Below, in pieces: positions 56,834 to 64,000 of a DNA stretch of 64,000 nt (the stretch's first letter is position 1; each line of letters starts with the position of its first letter). A program made the position numbers and the translations under genes. The notes below the pieces were generated by a model, which saw only the letters and a list, made by a program, of their open reading frames with translations, had not been told where the DNA came from and made no database searches. This DNA comes from an uncultured Prevotella sp. (GTDB taxonomy: Bacteria > Bacteroidota > Bacteroidia > Bacteroidales > Bacteroidaceae), in the NCBI GenBank assembly GCA_900315635.1, contig OMZV01000003.1:51784-115783 (forward strand), written 5' to 3'.

Positions 56834-58035
56834 TGATTACAGAAATATCTTTTGATAATTTTAAGTGCCTTAGTAAAAAGGGGCCATTTTACTTGAGTAA
56901 GTTAAATGTTTTTTCTGGATATAACGGAAGAGGCAAATCAAGTGTTATGCAATTTCTTTTAATGCTCTCCCAGTCAATAAGAAAAGATCAAAATCAAATA
57001 AGAAAATTACATCTCAACGGTGATTATGTTAATCTTGGAGATTTTGATGAAATAATGACAGATGATACAGAAAATGATGTTTCTATAGAATTCAAGACAA
57101 ATGACCCTCAGATTAAAGAAGTTCAATTAAGTTATCAATTATCTAACGAAGATATAAAAATCGGTCTGATTGATAAATGCATTATCAATTCTATTGATTA
57201 TTTTGATATTGCAGGAGGAATGAATGATGTTCAAAATTCTAGTAATAAAGGTAGAAAGGACTTGTTTAAGACACCTCCGACTGCATTGACAAATCTATTT
57301 CAAAACATTTATTATGTCTCTGCTAATAGACAAGGTCCCGTTAAATATGAAGACAGACAAGAAGTGCCAGAGTTTCTTAATGTTGGAGCATACGGCGATA
57401 GAACTATAAACACTATGGTTGCCTATAAAGAACTTATAAAAGAAAATATGAATGTTCCTGGCCAAGATGGAGAACATAAATTATCTGAATTAGTAAATTT
57501 ATGGGTAGAGTATATTATGAATGGAGGTGGACTAGAAGTCGAAAATGATAACGCGGAAGGAAAACATAATTCAGTATTAACAGTAGATTTTAAATTCAAA
57601 GATTTTCCTAGAACATTTAATTCATATAATGTAGGTTTTGGATATAGTTACATACTCTCAATTGTTGTAACAGCCTTGATTGCAAAACCAGGATCAATAG
57701 TAATTGTAGAGAATCCAGAAGCTCATCTGCATCCTGAGGCTCAACTACGTTTAACTGAGCTGCTTTCCAAGCTTTCAGCTAATGGAGTTCAAGTCTTTAT
57801 AGAAACACACAGTGAGCATATCTTAAATGGGTTTAGAATCACTACATTAAAAGACGAATTTGATATTAATACATCAGATATATCAATATATTTCTTTGAT
57901 AGAGATTTCTCAATAAAACATTTAAAAGTATTGCCTAATGGTAAAATACCAAATTGGCCTAAAGGATTTTTTAATCAATTTGAAACTGAAATGTCTCAAA
58001 TTATTACGCTTGGAAGCAAAGTGATATGCAAGTAA
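56833..58035 (+). CDS. SMC/ABC-like ATPase of DUF3696 type
   Basis: 400 residues, starting at ATG 56833. Walker A is GYNGRGKS (29-36). The ATPase core continues with a Q-loop region, SVNRQGP-like VSANRQGPVKYEDR, and Walker B VIVENPEAHLHPEAQ (about 291-305). FIETHSEHILNGFRI follows, with a C-terminal DUF3696-like end. OLD/RecF-like ATPases of this type pair with effector genes in many phage-defence systems. The partner gene overlaps its end by 10 bp. Codon use is AT-rich. Confidence 0.8.
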   Translation: MITEISFDNFKCLSKKGPFYLSKLNVFSGYNGRGKSSVMQFLLMLSQSIRKDQNQIRKLHLNGDYVNLGDFDEIMTDDTENDVSIEFKTNDPQIKEVQLSYQLSNEDIKIGLIDKCIINSIDYFDIAGGMNDVQNSSNKGRKDLFKTPPTALTNLFQNIYYVSANRQGPVKYEDRQEVPEFLNVGAYGDRTINTMVAYKELIKENMNVPGQDGEHKLSELVNLWVEYIMNGGGLEVENDNAEGKHNSVLTVDFKFKDFPRTFNSYNVGFGYSYILSIVVTALIAKPGSIVIVENPEAHLHPEAQLRLTELLSKLSANGVQVFIETHSEHILNGFRITTLKDEFDINTSDISIYFFDRDFSIKHLKVLPNGKIPNWPKGFFNQFETEMSQIITLGSKVICK

Positions 58036-58982
58036 ATCTTTATCTCCATAAAGACACCTTTTGTTATAACGGAACAGACTCCAGAGAAGACCTTGTAAAT
58101 AAGTTGAACCTTCTAACTAACGATTTGGCAAAGATTAAAAGCACAAATGGAAGCAATATCGTTAACATTTTAGTATCATCTGATTTACCAATAACTGATA
58201 TCTATCAAAAAGAAAATATATTCAATTTATTGGAGGAAGTAAGTCCCGAGGCTAAAATTTTATTTTATAGTATAATAGGTAATACCTCCGAAGACTGTGA
58301 TTCAACAATAGAAGAGATAAAGAAGAAGTGTACTTATAAGAAAGATGAGGAAGAATGTAACTCTCTTGTTTACTTAAATGTACCTGAAGAAACTAGCGAA
58401 GTTAAAAATTATAGTAAAAAGCCATACATTCAATTCGATAATTATGAGATAATCTATAATTTCCAGACTTGGCAAACCTTAGAAAGGCAGATATTAGGAA
58501 ACCATCCAGGAGACTCGAATCACTTTCTTACGGAATGCAAAAGATTATTCAATAACATATATTTCCACCAGAATTGTGAGATCACGCTATCTGAGGTTGT
58601 AGATAAGATTCCAAGGGCTATTGTATGTCATCTTGCATGCATGAATGACAATATGCAAAAATTCCTCAAGAACAGTGGTACAAAGCAGGCTAATGATTTA
58701 TTAATGGAATTCGCAGGAGAATTTCACCTTTGTGAAGGCTCCTTAAACAGAAGTGGCAGATATAAGAGTATACTAACGTTTGAATTTCCTACCACAAAAG
58801 ATCCGAACCAAAAAGCAAAAAAATATTGCGACCCACATTTCAAATTAGATAAGTGTGACAGCAATTGTGAGTCCTTTGGAACTAAAGAAGAGCTCATTTA
58901 TGGAAGGATATATTTTAATTTTGGAGATCCAGAAGTTGCTAATGGAAAATTATTAGTAGGATGGATCGGAAAACATGCTTAA
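58026..58982 (+). CDS. Unknown partner protein of the DUF3696-type ATPase
   Basis: 318 residues; no named family recognised. The C-terminal 80 residues look conserved from what I recall of genes next to DUF3696 ATPases: KYCDPHFKLDKCD, then RIYFNFGDPEVANGKLLVGWIGKHA. His and Cys/Asp residues (CDPH, CDSNC) could be catalytic or metal sites. The N-terminal half is a mixed alpha/beta domain. Overlap with the ATPase gene implies a complex. An effector role is inferred only. Confidence 0.6.
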   Translation: MQVNLYLHKDTFCYNGTDSREDLVNKLNLLTNDLAKIKSTNGSNIVNILVSSDLPITDIYQKENIFNLLEEVSPEAKILFYSIIGNTSEDCDSTIEEIKKKCTYKKDEEECNSLVYLNVPEETSEVKNYSKKPYIQFDNYEIIYNFQTWQTLERQILGNHPGDSNHFLTECKRLFNNIYFHQNCEITLSEVVDKIPRAIVCHLACMNDNMQKFLKNSGTKQANDLLMEFAGEFHLCEGSLNRSGRYKSILTFEFPTTKDPNQKAKKYCDPHFKLDKCDSNCESFGTKEELIYGRIYFNFGDPEVANGKLLVGWIGKHA

Positions 58983-59068
58983 TTAATTATTGTCGCGTTC
59001 GTTGCATTTATTTGTGATATAACAGAAATGGGTATGAAAGTATATTCAATAATATTTCCTCTGTAGAG

Positions 59069-59329
59069 ATGTATAATCTATATCAATTATTAAAATTCTT
59101 GGGATCTTTCCCTGACAGTAATTTGCGAAGTCCCGAATTCAATACTTTAATTTTCAAAGGATTGAATCCTCACAGTGATGTAGAAAGAGACATTATTAAT
59201 GAAAGAGTAGCAGCTTTAATAAAAGTTGAGATTTGCAAACGCTTTAATGGTCAGGAAACACAATACTATTGTCAGAAAATTGATGATACAAAAAAGCTAT
59301 GTGATTTCTTTGCTAGAAAGCTAGATTAA
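59069..59329 (+). CDS. Small hypothetical protein (86 aa)
   Basis: A predicted helical, soluble protein (MYNLYQLLKFLGSFPDSNLR; ERDIINERVAALIKVEI). It lies 86 bp after the ATPase partner gene in the same direction. No recognised family. Possibly a third member or a regulator of the module. Confidence 0.45.
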   Translation: MYNLYQLLKFLGSFPDSNLRSPEFNTLIFKGLNPHSDVERDIINERVAALIKVEICKRFNGQETQYYCQKIDDTKKLCDFFARKLD

Positions 59330-59390
59330 TCTACTGATGCTTCGCAACCTAAATTTTACTATAATTTATTGAAATCCAAGCAGTTTAATT

Positions 59391-59480
59391 GTAGGAACTT
59401 TGATTTATCAAGCCCTGAAGCAAAACTTTTTCCGCAAGCATAATAAGTTTTGCCCTTACAAAGGGTAACAGATTTGATTA
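59391..59480 (+). other. Hairpin-bearing intergenic stretch
   Basis: In the gap 59330-59596 I see GCAAAACTT paired with AAGTTTTGC (about 59421-59453) and nothing else clear. This could be a terminator or processing site of the upstream module. Confidence 0.35.
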
Positions 59481-59596
59481 TCAATAATTTACAAGCTTGC
59501 GGGACATCTGATACAAATTTAACGAATTGAACAATTATTTGTAATGAATATAAAAATAAACTTTTCTGTAAATCAAATGTCATATAATTGAGTGAT

Positions 59597-59730
59597 AACT
59601 GAAACCTAATCTTTTTACTCCGTTGCCAATTGCCACGTGCTCACCTGAGCAGTAGCATTGGCAACAACCTATTCAATCAAACCGAGAGGTGCATGGCTGT
59701 CTTGATGTGGACCAACACCACATACCTCTC
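59597..59730 (+). ncRNA. tRNA-like RNA module E, directly upstream of ptuA-like gene
   Basis: Box AACTGAAACCTAATCT (59597-59612). The hairpin has perfect 9-bp arms GTTGCCAAT/ATTGGCAAC (59622-59630/59657-59665) and inner GCTC-acct-GAGC. The tRNA-like part (59684-59730) has a perfect 7-bp stem GAGAGGT/ACCTCTC, GCATGG, and a perfect 6-bp T-stem ATGTGG/CCACAT. The 7-nt loop is ACCAACA, so it lacks the TTC start. It ends 19 bp before the ATPase gene. Confidence 0.65.
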
Positions 59731-59749
59731 CCATAAATAAATATAAGCA

Positions 59750-61003
59750 ATGAAATTAAATCACATAGAATTAGTACATTTTAAATGTTTTAGCAAAATA
59801 TCATTAGATTTAGACCCACATCTTAATCTTTTCGTTGGAATAAATGGAACAGGAAAATCATCTATTTTAGAAGCATTACGTATAATAACGGGATCTATAT
59901 TTCTAAGTGTTGACAAATACAAAAAGAAAATATATTCTCCTAGCATTTCTGTAGATGATGTACAATTAAAAGATCTAGAGCCACAATATCCCGTAACACT
60001 TTCTGCCACAGGATTTATATCTAATTTTAAAGAGGACAGACAGGATAAGATAATATCTTGGGAACGATCCTTGGAAACACATGGAGGGCTCACAAGAAAT
60101 GCTAACGCAAGAGAAATGAAAGATGCTTCAAATGCCATGCAGCTTGCAATACGAGATGGCAAAAAAGTCATAATTCCTTTGATTGCGTACTATTCAACAG
60201 ATAGATATAAGAAGGAGCGAAACGATTATGGGACAATTCCAGAAGGAAGCAGACTGAATGGCTTTTTCAATTCATTAGATTCCACGACAAATATTAAGTT
60301 TTTCTTAGATCTTTACTATACAGAAACTCTTTCTGCAATACAGCAAGGGAGGGACTCTTTTGAGCTAAAAGTTATAAATAACGCTGTTAAGACATGCCTT
60401 AATTGCGAAGACTTATATTATGATATTAAAAAGCAAGAACTTATTTATAAAGATAAGTCCTCCCATGAGTTAATGCCATTCCATTTACTATCAGATGGAG
60501 TAAGATCAATGTTGGCAATGATCATGGAAATAGCATTCAGATGTTATCTGCTTAATCCTCACTTAAAAGGAAATGCAGCAAAAGAGACAGACGGAATAGT
60601 TCTTATTGACGAAATAGATCTACATCTTCATCCATCATGGCAGATGCATGTCCTTAATGATTTAAGGAAAGCTTTTCCTAAAATTCAGTTTATAGTAACT
60701 ACACATGCGCCAATTGTGATAGGATCTATAAAAGAAGGCAGAATATTCAGTATAGTCAATCATGAGGTTTCCGACTTTGGCCTTCAGATAGGACGTGATG
60801 CCAATTATATTTTAAGGGAAATGGGAGCACAAGAAATGGATCAGAATATCAAAAAAGATGTAGACAACTATTATATAATGATAGAAAATGGAAAAGGTAA
60901 TAGCACTGAGGCAAAACAAATCCGTACTAAATTAGAAAACTTAATTGGTAAAGATAACACTTTGTTACAGAGAGCTGACGTAATGCTTAGTTTCTTCAAA
61001 TAA
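59750..61003 (+). CDS. ptuA: PtuA-like ATPase (Septu / retron-associated type)
   Basis: 417 residues. Walker A is GINGTGKS (30-37). The signature region is LLSDGVRSMLAMIMEIAFR, Walker B is IVLIDEIDLHLHPSWQ (about 283-298), and the H-loop is FIVTTHAPIVIGS. Together with the HNH gene 7 bp downstream it matches the PtuA-PtuB pair of Septu and of type I-A retrons, where the ATPase oligomer holds the nuclease until phage infection. No reverse transcriptase gene is visible. It is AT-rich relative to the core genome. Confidence 0.85.
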   Translation: MKLNHIELVHFKCFSKISLDLDPHLNLFVGINGTGKSSILEALRIITGSIFLSVDKYKKKIYSPSISVDDVQLKDLEPQYPVTLSATGFISNFKEDRQDKIISWERSLETHGGLTRNANAREMKDASNAMQLAIRDGKKVIIPLIAYYSTDRYKKERNDYGTIPEGSRLNGFFNSLDSTTNIKFFLDLYYTETLSAIQQGRDSFELKVINNAVKTCLNCEDLYYDIKKQELIYKDKSSHELMPFHLLSDGVRSMLAMIMEIAFRCYLLNPHLKGNAAKETDGIVLIDEIDLHLHPSWQMHVLNDLRKAFPKIQFIVTTHAPIVIGSIKEGRIFSIVNHEVSDFGLQIGRDANYILREMGAQEMDQNIKKDVDNYYIMIENGKGNSTEAKQIRTKLENLIGKDNTLLQRADVMLSFFK

Positions 61004-61010
61004 TAAAACA

Positions 61011-61697
61011 ATGCGATACATACAAAAAGACGAAGAGCCTGATTTTATGCTTGAATGGAAAAGACTTAGATTATTCGCAGGACAAAGTCTATCTTATTCC
61101 GACTTCAATGAGAAGAGAAGATTAAACGACTTACTGAGGAATGAGCAACATGGGATATGCTGTTATTGCGAAAAGCCAATTGACCATTTCATGATGTCTA
61201 AAGAAAGAGGTGCTCACAATGAGCACCTGATTCCAGAGAAAGGAGAATATGGAGATTTTTCTGAACAAATGGATTATTATAATATATTTGCATGTTGCAT
61301 TGAATCATCCGGGAGAAAGAAAGATTCACAACATTGCGGAGAATCCAAACATGATTTACTTATATATCCTTTCTTGCAAGATGTCAATTGTAAACAATAC
61401 TTCAAATACAATGTTTTAGGCGAAATAATTCCAAATGGGTCTTACAATACCTGGACAGAATACATACAAAACGAAGACAAGTTAGAACCTCTTTCACAAT
61501 GTGCTGTAGAAGCAATCAAAATATTAAATCTAAATTGCAACTCACTAGTTACAGACAGGAAAGGCGATATTGATACTATAATGAGAATAACAATTTCATG
61601 GGATAAAAAAAGAAAAGACATTCAAATTAGTCATTGGGAGCATTCTTCTCAATTCCCAAGATTTATAGACATGCTTGAATGGTTTCTGAAGAGATAA
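61011..61697 (+). CDS. ptuB: PtuB-like HNH nuclease
   Basis: 228 residues. The zinc-knuckle HNH pattern is GICCYCEKPI (Cys50/Cys53), then AHNEHLIPEK (His72, with adjacent Asn/Glu), then a DYYNIFACC block and HCGESK. This matches TIGR02646-type / PtuB nucleases. It would cut DNA, or tRNA as reported for a retron PtuAB. It is co-transcribed with the ATPase gene (7-bp gap). Confidence 0.85.
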   Translation: MRYIQKDEEPDFMLEWKRLRLFAGQSLSYSDFNEKRRLNDLLRNEQHGICCYCEKPIDHFMMSKERGAHNEHLIPEKGEYGDFSEQMDYYNIFACCIESSGRKKDSQHCGESKHDLLIYPFLQDVNCKQYFKYNVLGEIIPNGSYNTWTEYIQNEDKLEPLSQCAVEAIKILNLNCNSLVTDRKGDIDTIMRITISWDKKRKDIQISHWEHSSQFPRFIDMLEWFLKR

Positions 61698-61802
61698 ATA
61701 GAACTCAATATATCAAATTCTAAATAAAAGCAATATCGGGCGTTACATCATTGAAATAATTAGTCCGAAAAGATCTTGGGAAATGGAAAAATGTTTTCAT
61801 TA

Positions 61803-61829
61803 GCTGAGGTCTATGATGTAGACCTCAGC
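61803..61829 (+). other. Perfect 11-bp hairpin after the ptuB-like gene
   Basis: GCTGAGGTCTA (61803-61813) pairs perfectly with TAGACCTCAGC (61819-61829) around a 5-nt loop. No T run follows. It may be an extra hairpin of the next RNA module or an RNA processing site. Confidence 0.5.
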
Positions 61830-61972
61830 AGTAGCCTTCTTGCAAGCAATAAATGCAGGGACTTCGCTTTATGCGGAGAGAGAATTCTTTTAGCAACCAC
61901 TTTCAACAAGTGAATATGAAATAAGTCAATTTATGGCTTAGAATATTCCTGAAGAGAAAGTTGAAAAAGACT

Positions 61973-62066
61973 TTGATAGTTGTTGCATATGACCAACATC
62001 AACAGTGTGATGCACGATTTGGGTGGGACATAATTGTCTTTGCGGTTCGAATCCGCACGTCACACT
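61973..62066 (+). ncRNA. tRNA-like RNA module F, directly upstream of the flippase gene
   Basis: 5' hairpin TTGATaGTTG/CAACATCAA (61973-61982/61994-62002). The tRNA-like part (62004-62066) has a perfect 7-bp stem AGTGTGA/TCACACT, extended by T-G and G-C, then GCACG. An extra hairpin GGACA-taat-TGTCT follows, then a perfect T-arm TGCGG/CCGCA with canonical loop TTCGAAT. A T run follows the stem (62068-62073), so it could also terminate transcription. Confidence 0.65.
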
Positions 62067-62089
62067 CTTTTTTATAAAAAACACATTAA

Positions 62090-63625
62090 TTGGAACTTAC
62101 CAGCAACAAAACAATAGCGAAGAACACATTGATGCTTTATGGCAGATCATTGTTGTTAATGTTCATTGGTCTGTATACATCACGTGTAATACTTCGCAAC
62201 CTTGGAGTAACCGACTACGGTATATATAATGCAGTAGGAGGCATTGTTGGAATGTTTGGTTTCATTTCTGGCTCATTAGGAAATGCTACATCTCGTTTTA
62301 TTACTATAGCAATAGGTAGAGAAGATCAGGAATATACGAACAAGACATTTGGTAACATTAAGTTAATTTATTATGGGTTATGTGTTGCAATTTTAATACT
62401 TGGAGAAACTATAGGCTTATGGTTCTTATATAACAAAATGACCATTCCTCAAGATAGAATGGATGCTGCGTTTTGGGTTTATCAATATTCTATACTTTCT
62501 ACTATATTAGGATTCATCTGTGTACCTTATAATTCTGCAATTATAGCCCACGAAAGAATGTCAGCTTTCGCATATATTTCCCTGCTTGATGCGACGCTAA
62601 AATTATTAATTTGTTATTTACTTTCAATATCTCCGTATGACCGATTAGTTACCTATGCGTCGCTTATATTCTGTGTCGAAATAATGGACAGAATAATATA
62701 TGCAGTATATTGTAATCGGCATTTTGAAGAGGTAAAAGCTAAAGCATGCTTGTACCGAGAACAATTTAAAGAAATTGCTTCAATGAGTGGTTGGGTATTA
62801 TTATCCAATTTATGTTGGATACAAAATACGCAAGGAATAACAATATTACAGAATTCTTTCTTTGGACCGGTTGTAAATGCAGCGAGTGGAATTGCAATGC
62901 AGGTCCAAGGAGTTATTAAACAATTTGTCACAAATTTCCAAACTGCTATTAATCCGCAAATTACTAAGTCTTATGCGAGGAAAGACTATCGTCGGATGGG
63001 TGAACTTTTACGCCTAAGTAGTAAATATTCTTTCTTTTTGTTATTATCTATGTCAATCCCTGTATTTATAGAAGCACCTATAATCCTACGTTTATGGCTA
63101 GTAAAAGTACCAAATTATACTGTCGTTTTCCTTCGAATCATATTAATTTATACTCTTATAGGGACTCTTTCGAATCCGTTATGGACCTCTGTACTTGCAA
63201 CTGGTAATCTAAAAAAATATCAACTTTATGATTCAACTATTCAAATACTTACCTTGCCAATTGCTTACCTTTCTTATAAAATCTGGCAAGCCCCAGCATA
63301 TTTTGTTTATCTATTGCTTCTCTTATTTTGTATAATAGGTCAATTTACGAGAGTATGGTTAGTCTTGCCCATGATAAAACAAAGCTACTATAAATATATA
63401 GTAAATGTTATTTTTCCAATTATTGCCGTATCCTGTATATCACCGATTCTTCCAGCATTAATTGAATTATATTTTATAGGTTCACAAATTGTTAAATTAA
63501 TATTAGTAATAGTTGTTTCTGTACTTTCCTCATGTTTGATAATTTGGCTAATTGGATTTAACCGAGAAGAACGTAGTACTGTAAAAACGTATTGCAAAAC
63601 TTTGTTACAGAAGTTAAAAGTATAA
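62090..63625 (+). CDS. Polysaccharide flippase (Wzx / MATE-like family)
   Basis: 511 residues with about 12-14 hydrophobic helices. The N-terminus SNKTIAKNTLMLYGRSLLLMFIGLYTSRVIL is typical of Bacteroidetes oligosaccharide flippases. The start is taken as TTG 62090: an in-frame stop lies directly before it, and the next ATG would cut into the conserved N-terminus. It would move lipid-linked repeat units across the inner membrane for capsule or O-antigen assembly. It lies 24 bp after RNA module F. Confidence 0.9.
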   Translation: MELTSNKTIAKNTLMLYGRSLLLMFIGLYTSRVILRNLGVTDYGIYNAVGGIVGMFGFISGSLGNATSRFITIAIGREDQEYTNKTFGNIKLIYYGLCVAILILGETIGLWFLYNKMTIPQDRMDAAFWVYQYSILSTILGFICVPYNSAIIAHERMSAFAYISLLDATLKLLICYLLSISPYDRLVTYASLIFCVEIMDRIIYAVYCNRHFEEVKAKACLYREQFKEIASMSGWVLLSNLCWIQNTQGITILQNSFFGPVVNAASGIAMQVQGVIKQFVTNFQTAINPQITKSYARKDYRRMGELLRLSSKYSFFLLLSMSIPVFIEAPIILRLWLVKVPNYTVVFLRIILIYTLIGTLSNPLWTSVLATGNLKKYQLYDSTIQILTLPIAYLSYKIWQAPAYFVYLLLLLFCIIGQFTRVWLVLPMIKQSYYKYIVNVIFPIIAVSCISPILPALIELYFIGSQIVKLILVIVVSVLSSCLIIWLIGFNREERSTVKTYCKTLLQKLKV

Positions 63626-63631
63626 GATTTT

Positions 63632-63994
63632 ATGGAAGTAGTAATTATAAAGGGAGGTCTTGGGAATCAAATGTCCCAATATGCTTTCTATCTTGCAAAA
63701 AAGAAGAGAAATAAGAAAGTCAGGGTAATATTTAATCCAGCTTCTAAAAACATACATAATGGAAGTGAACTGGATAGGGTTTTCAATATAAAATATGCTA
63801 ATAGTATTATTAATAAAATACTTACTTTAATATATAAGTATTATGATGGCATTCCTAAATTAAGGAAATATTTTCACTTCTTTAACATAACTAGTATTGT
63901 CGGTAACTACTCAGCACCCCTTACCAGAAAATGTCAGAAGTCAGCGTTAATTATTTCTAAACTTGTTCTTGGGCTATTTCCAAACAGTTGTTAA
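63632..63994 (+). pseudogene. Glycosyltransferase family 11 (fucosyltransferase-like), apparently truncated
   Basis: A 120-residue frame starting MEVVIIKGGLGNQMSQYAFY, which matches the N-terminal GDP-fucose region of GT11 alpha-1,2-fucosyltransferases (about 290 residues). It stops early after LGLFPNSC. In the +1 frame the last bases read LGYFQTVVNV, resembling the GYFQ block expected at this point of the family, so a one-base frameshift just upstream is likely. The window ends 6 bases later, so the remainder cannot be seen. It starts 6 bp after the flippase gene. Confidence 0.6.
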
Positions 63995-64000
63995 TGTGAT

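Noticed and set aside
59597-61697. Type I-A retron
   Set aside because: PtuA-PtuB pair is present but no reverse transcriptase gene is in the window, and the RNA module does not show the msr/msd layout.
55628-62066. Integron attC sites
   Set aside because: Some RYYYAAC words occur, but the matching GTTRRRY at the other end of each element is missing and no integrase gene is seen.
55652-62066. Ordinary tRNA genes or tRNA 3' fragments left by integrations
   Set aside because: D and anticodon arms are absent, and stems differ while keeping pairing, unlike copies of one tRNA end.

Overview
The window looks like a chromosome segment of a Bacteroidales bacterium, most likely Prevotella or a close relative. 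More than 20 promoters have the Bacteroidetes form: a TTTG or TTG box, then 19-20 bp, then TAnnTTTG. Phylum-typical proteins are also present (UpxY antiterminator, a PorD/DUF4835-like protein, a T9SS tail-like domain, DUF3256, HU-SPOR, rubredoxin, pyruvate phosphate dikinase). Most of the window has balanced base composition; the last 9 kb (from about 55.6 kb) is clearly AT-rich, which suggests acquired DNA.

Layout. 1-3 kb: the end of a BrxD-like ATPase and a BrxHI/Lhr-like helicase, a phage-defence type pair. 3-8 kb: a secreted carboxylesterase, YbjQ, a HAD phosphatase, a DUF4143 ATPase behind three 33-bp iterons, and a mobile-element scar beside tRNA-Arg. 8.5-15 kb: phosphomannomutase, an unassigned structured RNA, glutaredoxin-like protein and rubredoxin, recF with a DciA-like gene, and a TPR protein with ribH. 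15-20.6 kb: a citrate lyase cluster citD-citE-citF-citX plus a citC-citG fusion. 20.7-29.2 kb: rsmE, a bifunctional nuclease, a nucleoside transporter, DUF3256, ppdK and rlmD. 29.5-39 kb: two C69 dipeptidases, butyrate kinase, an FAD/Fe-S oxidoreductase and a GH10-like hydrolase. 39-47 kb: an operon-like run dnaN - exonuclease - coaBC - porD - recN - TPR. 47-55 kb: an acidic protein, an envelope-linked HU-SPOR/FHA operon, rfbC, a lipoprotein, GH43 and a gltD-like gene.

55-64 kb is a surface-polysaccharide locus opened by upxY and continuing with a Wzx-type flippase and a truncated fucosyltransferase-like gene. Between upxY and the flippase lie two AT-rich ATPase modules: a Cas2/SinR-like protein with a DUF3696-type ATPase and an unknown partner, and a PtuA/PtuB (Septu-like) ATPase-HNH pair. 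Interleaved with them are seven copies of a two-part RNA-like module. Each has a hairpin followed by a minimal tRNA-like fold: an acceptor-like stem closed over a T-arm. The stems differ in sequence but keep pairing, which is internal covariation. This is the best candidate for an undescribed system here.

A second notable pattern is a 22-bp repeat found in four of the six clear convergent gene junctions and not noticed elsewhere. All calls come from reading the sequence; no database search or folding program was run.
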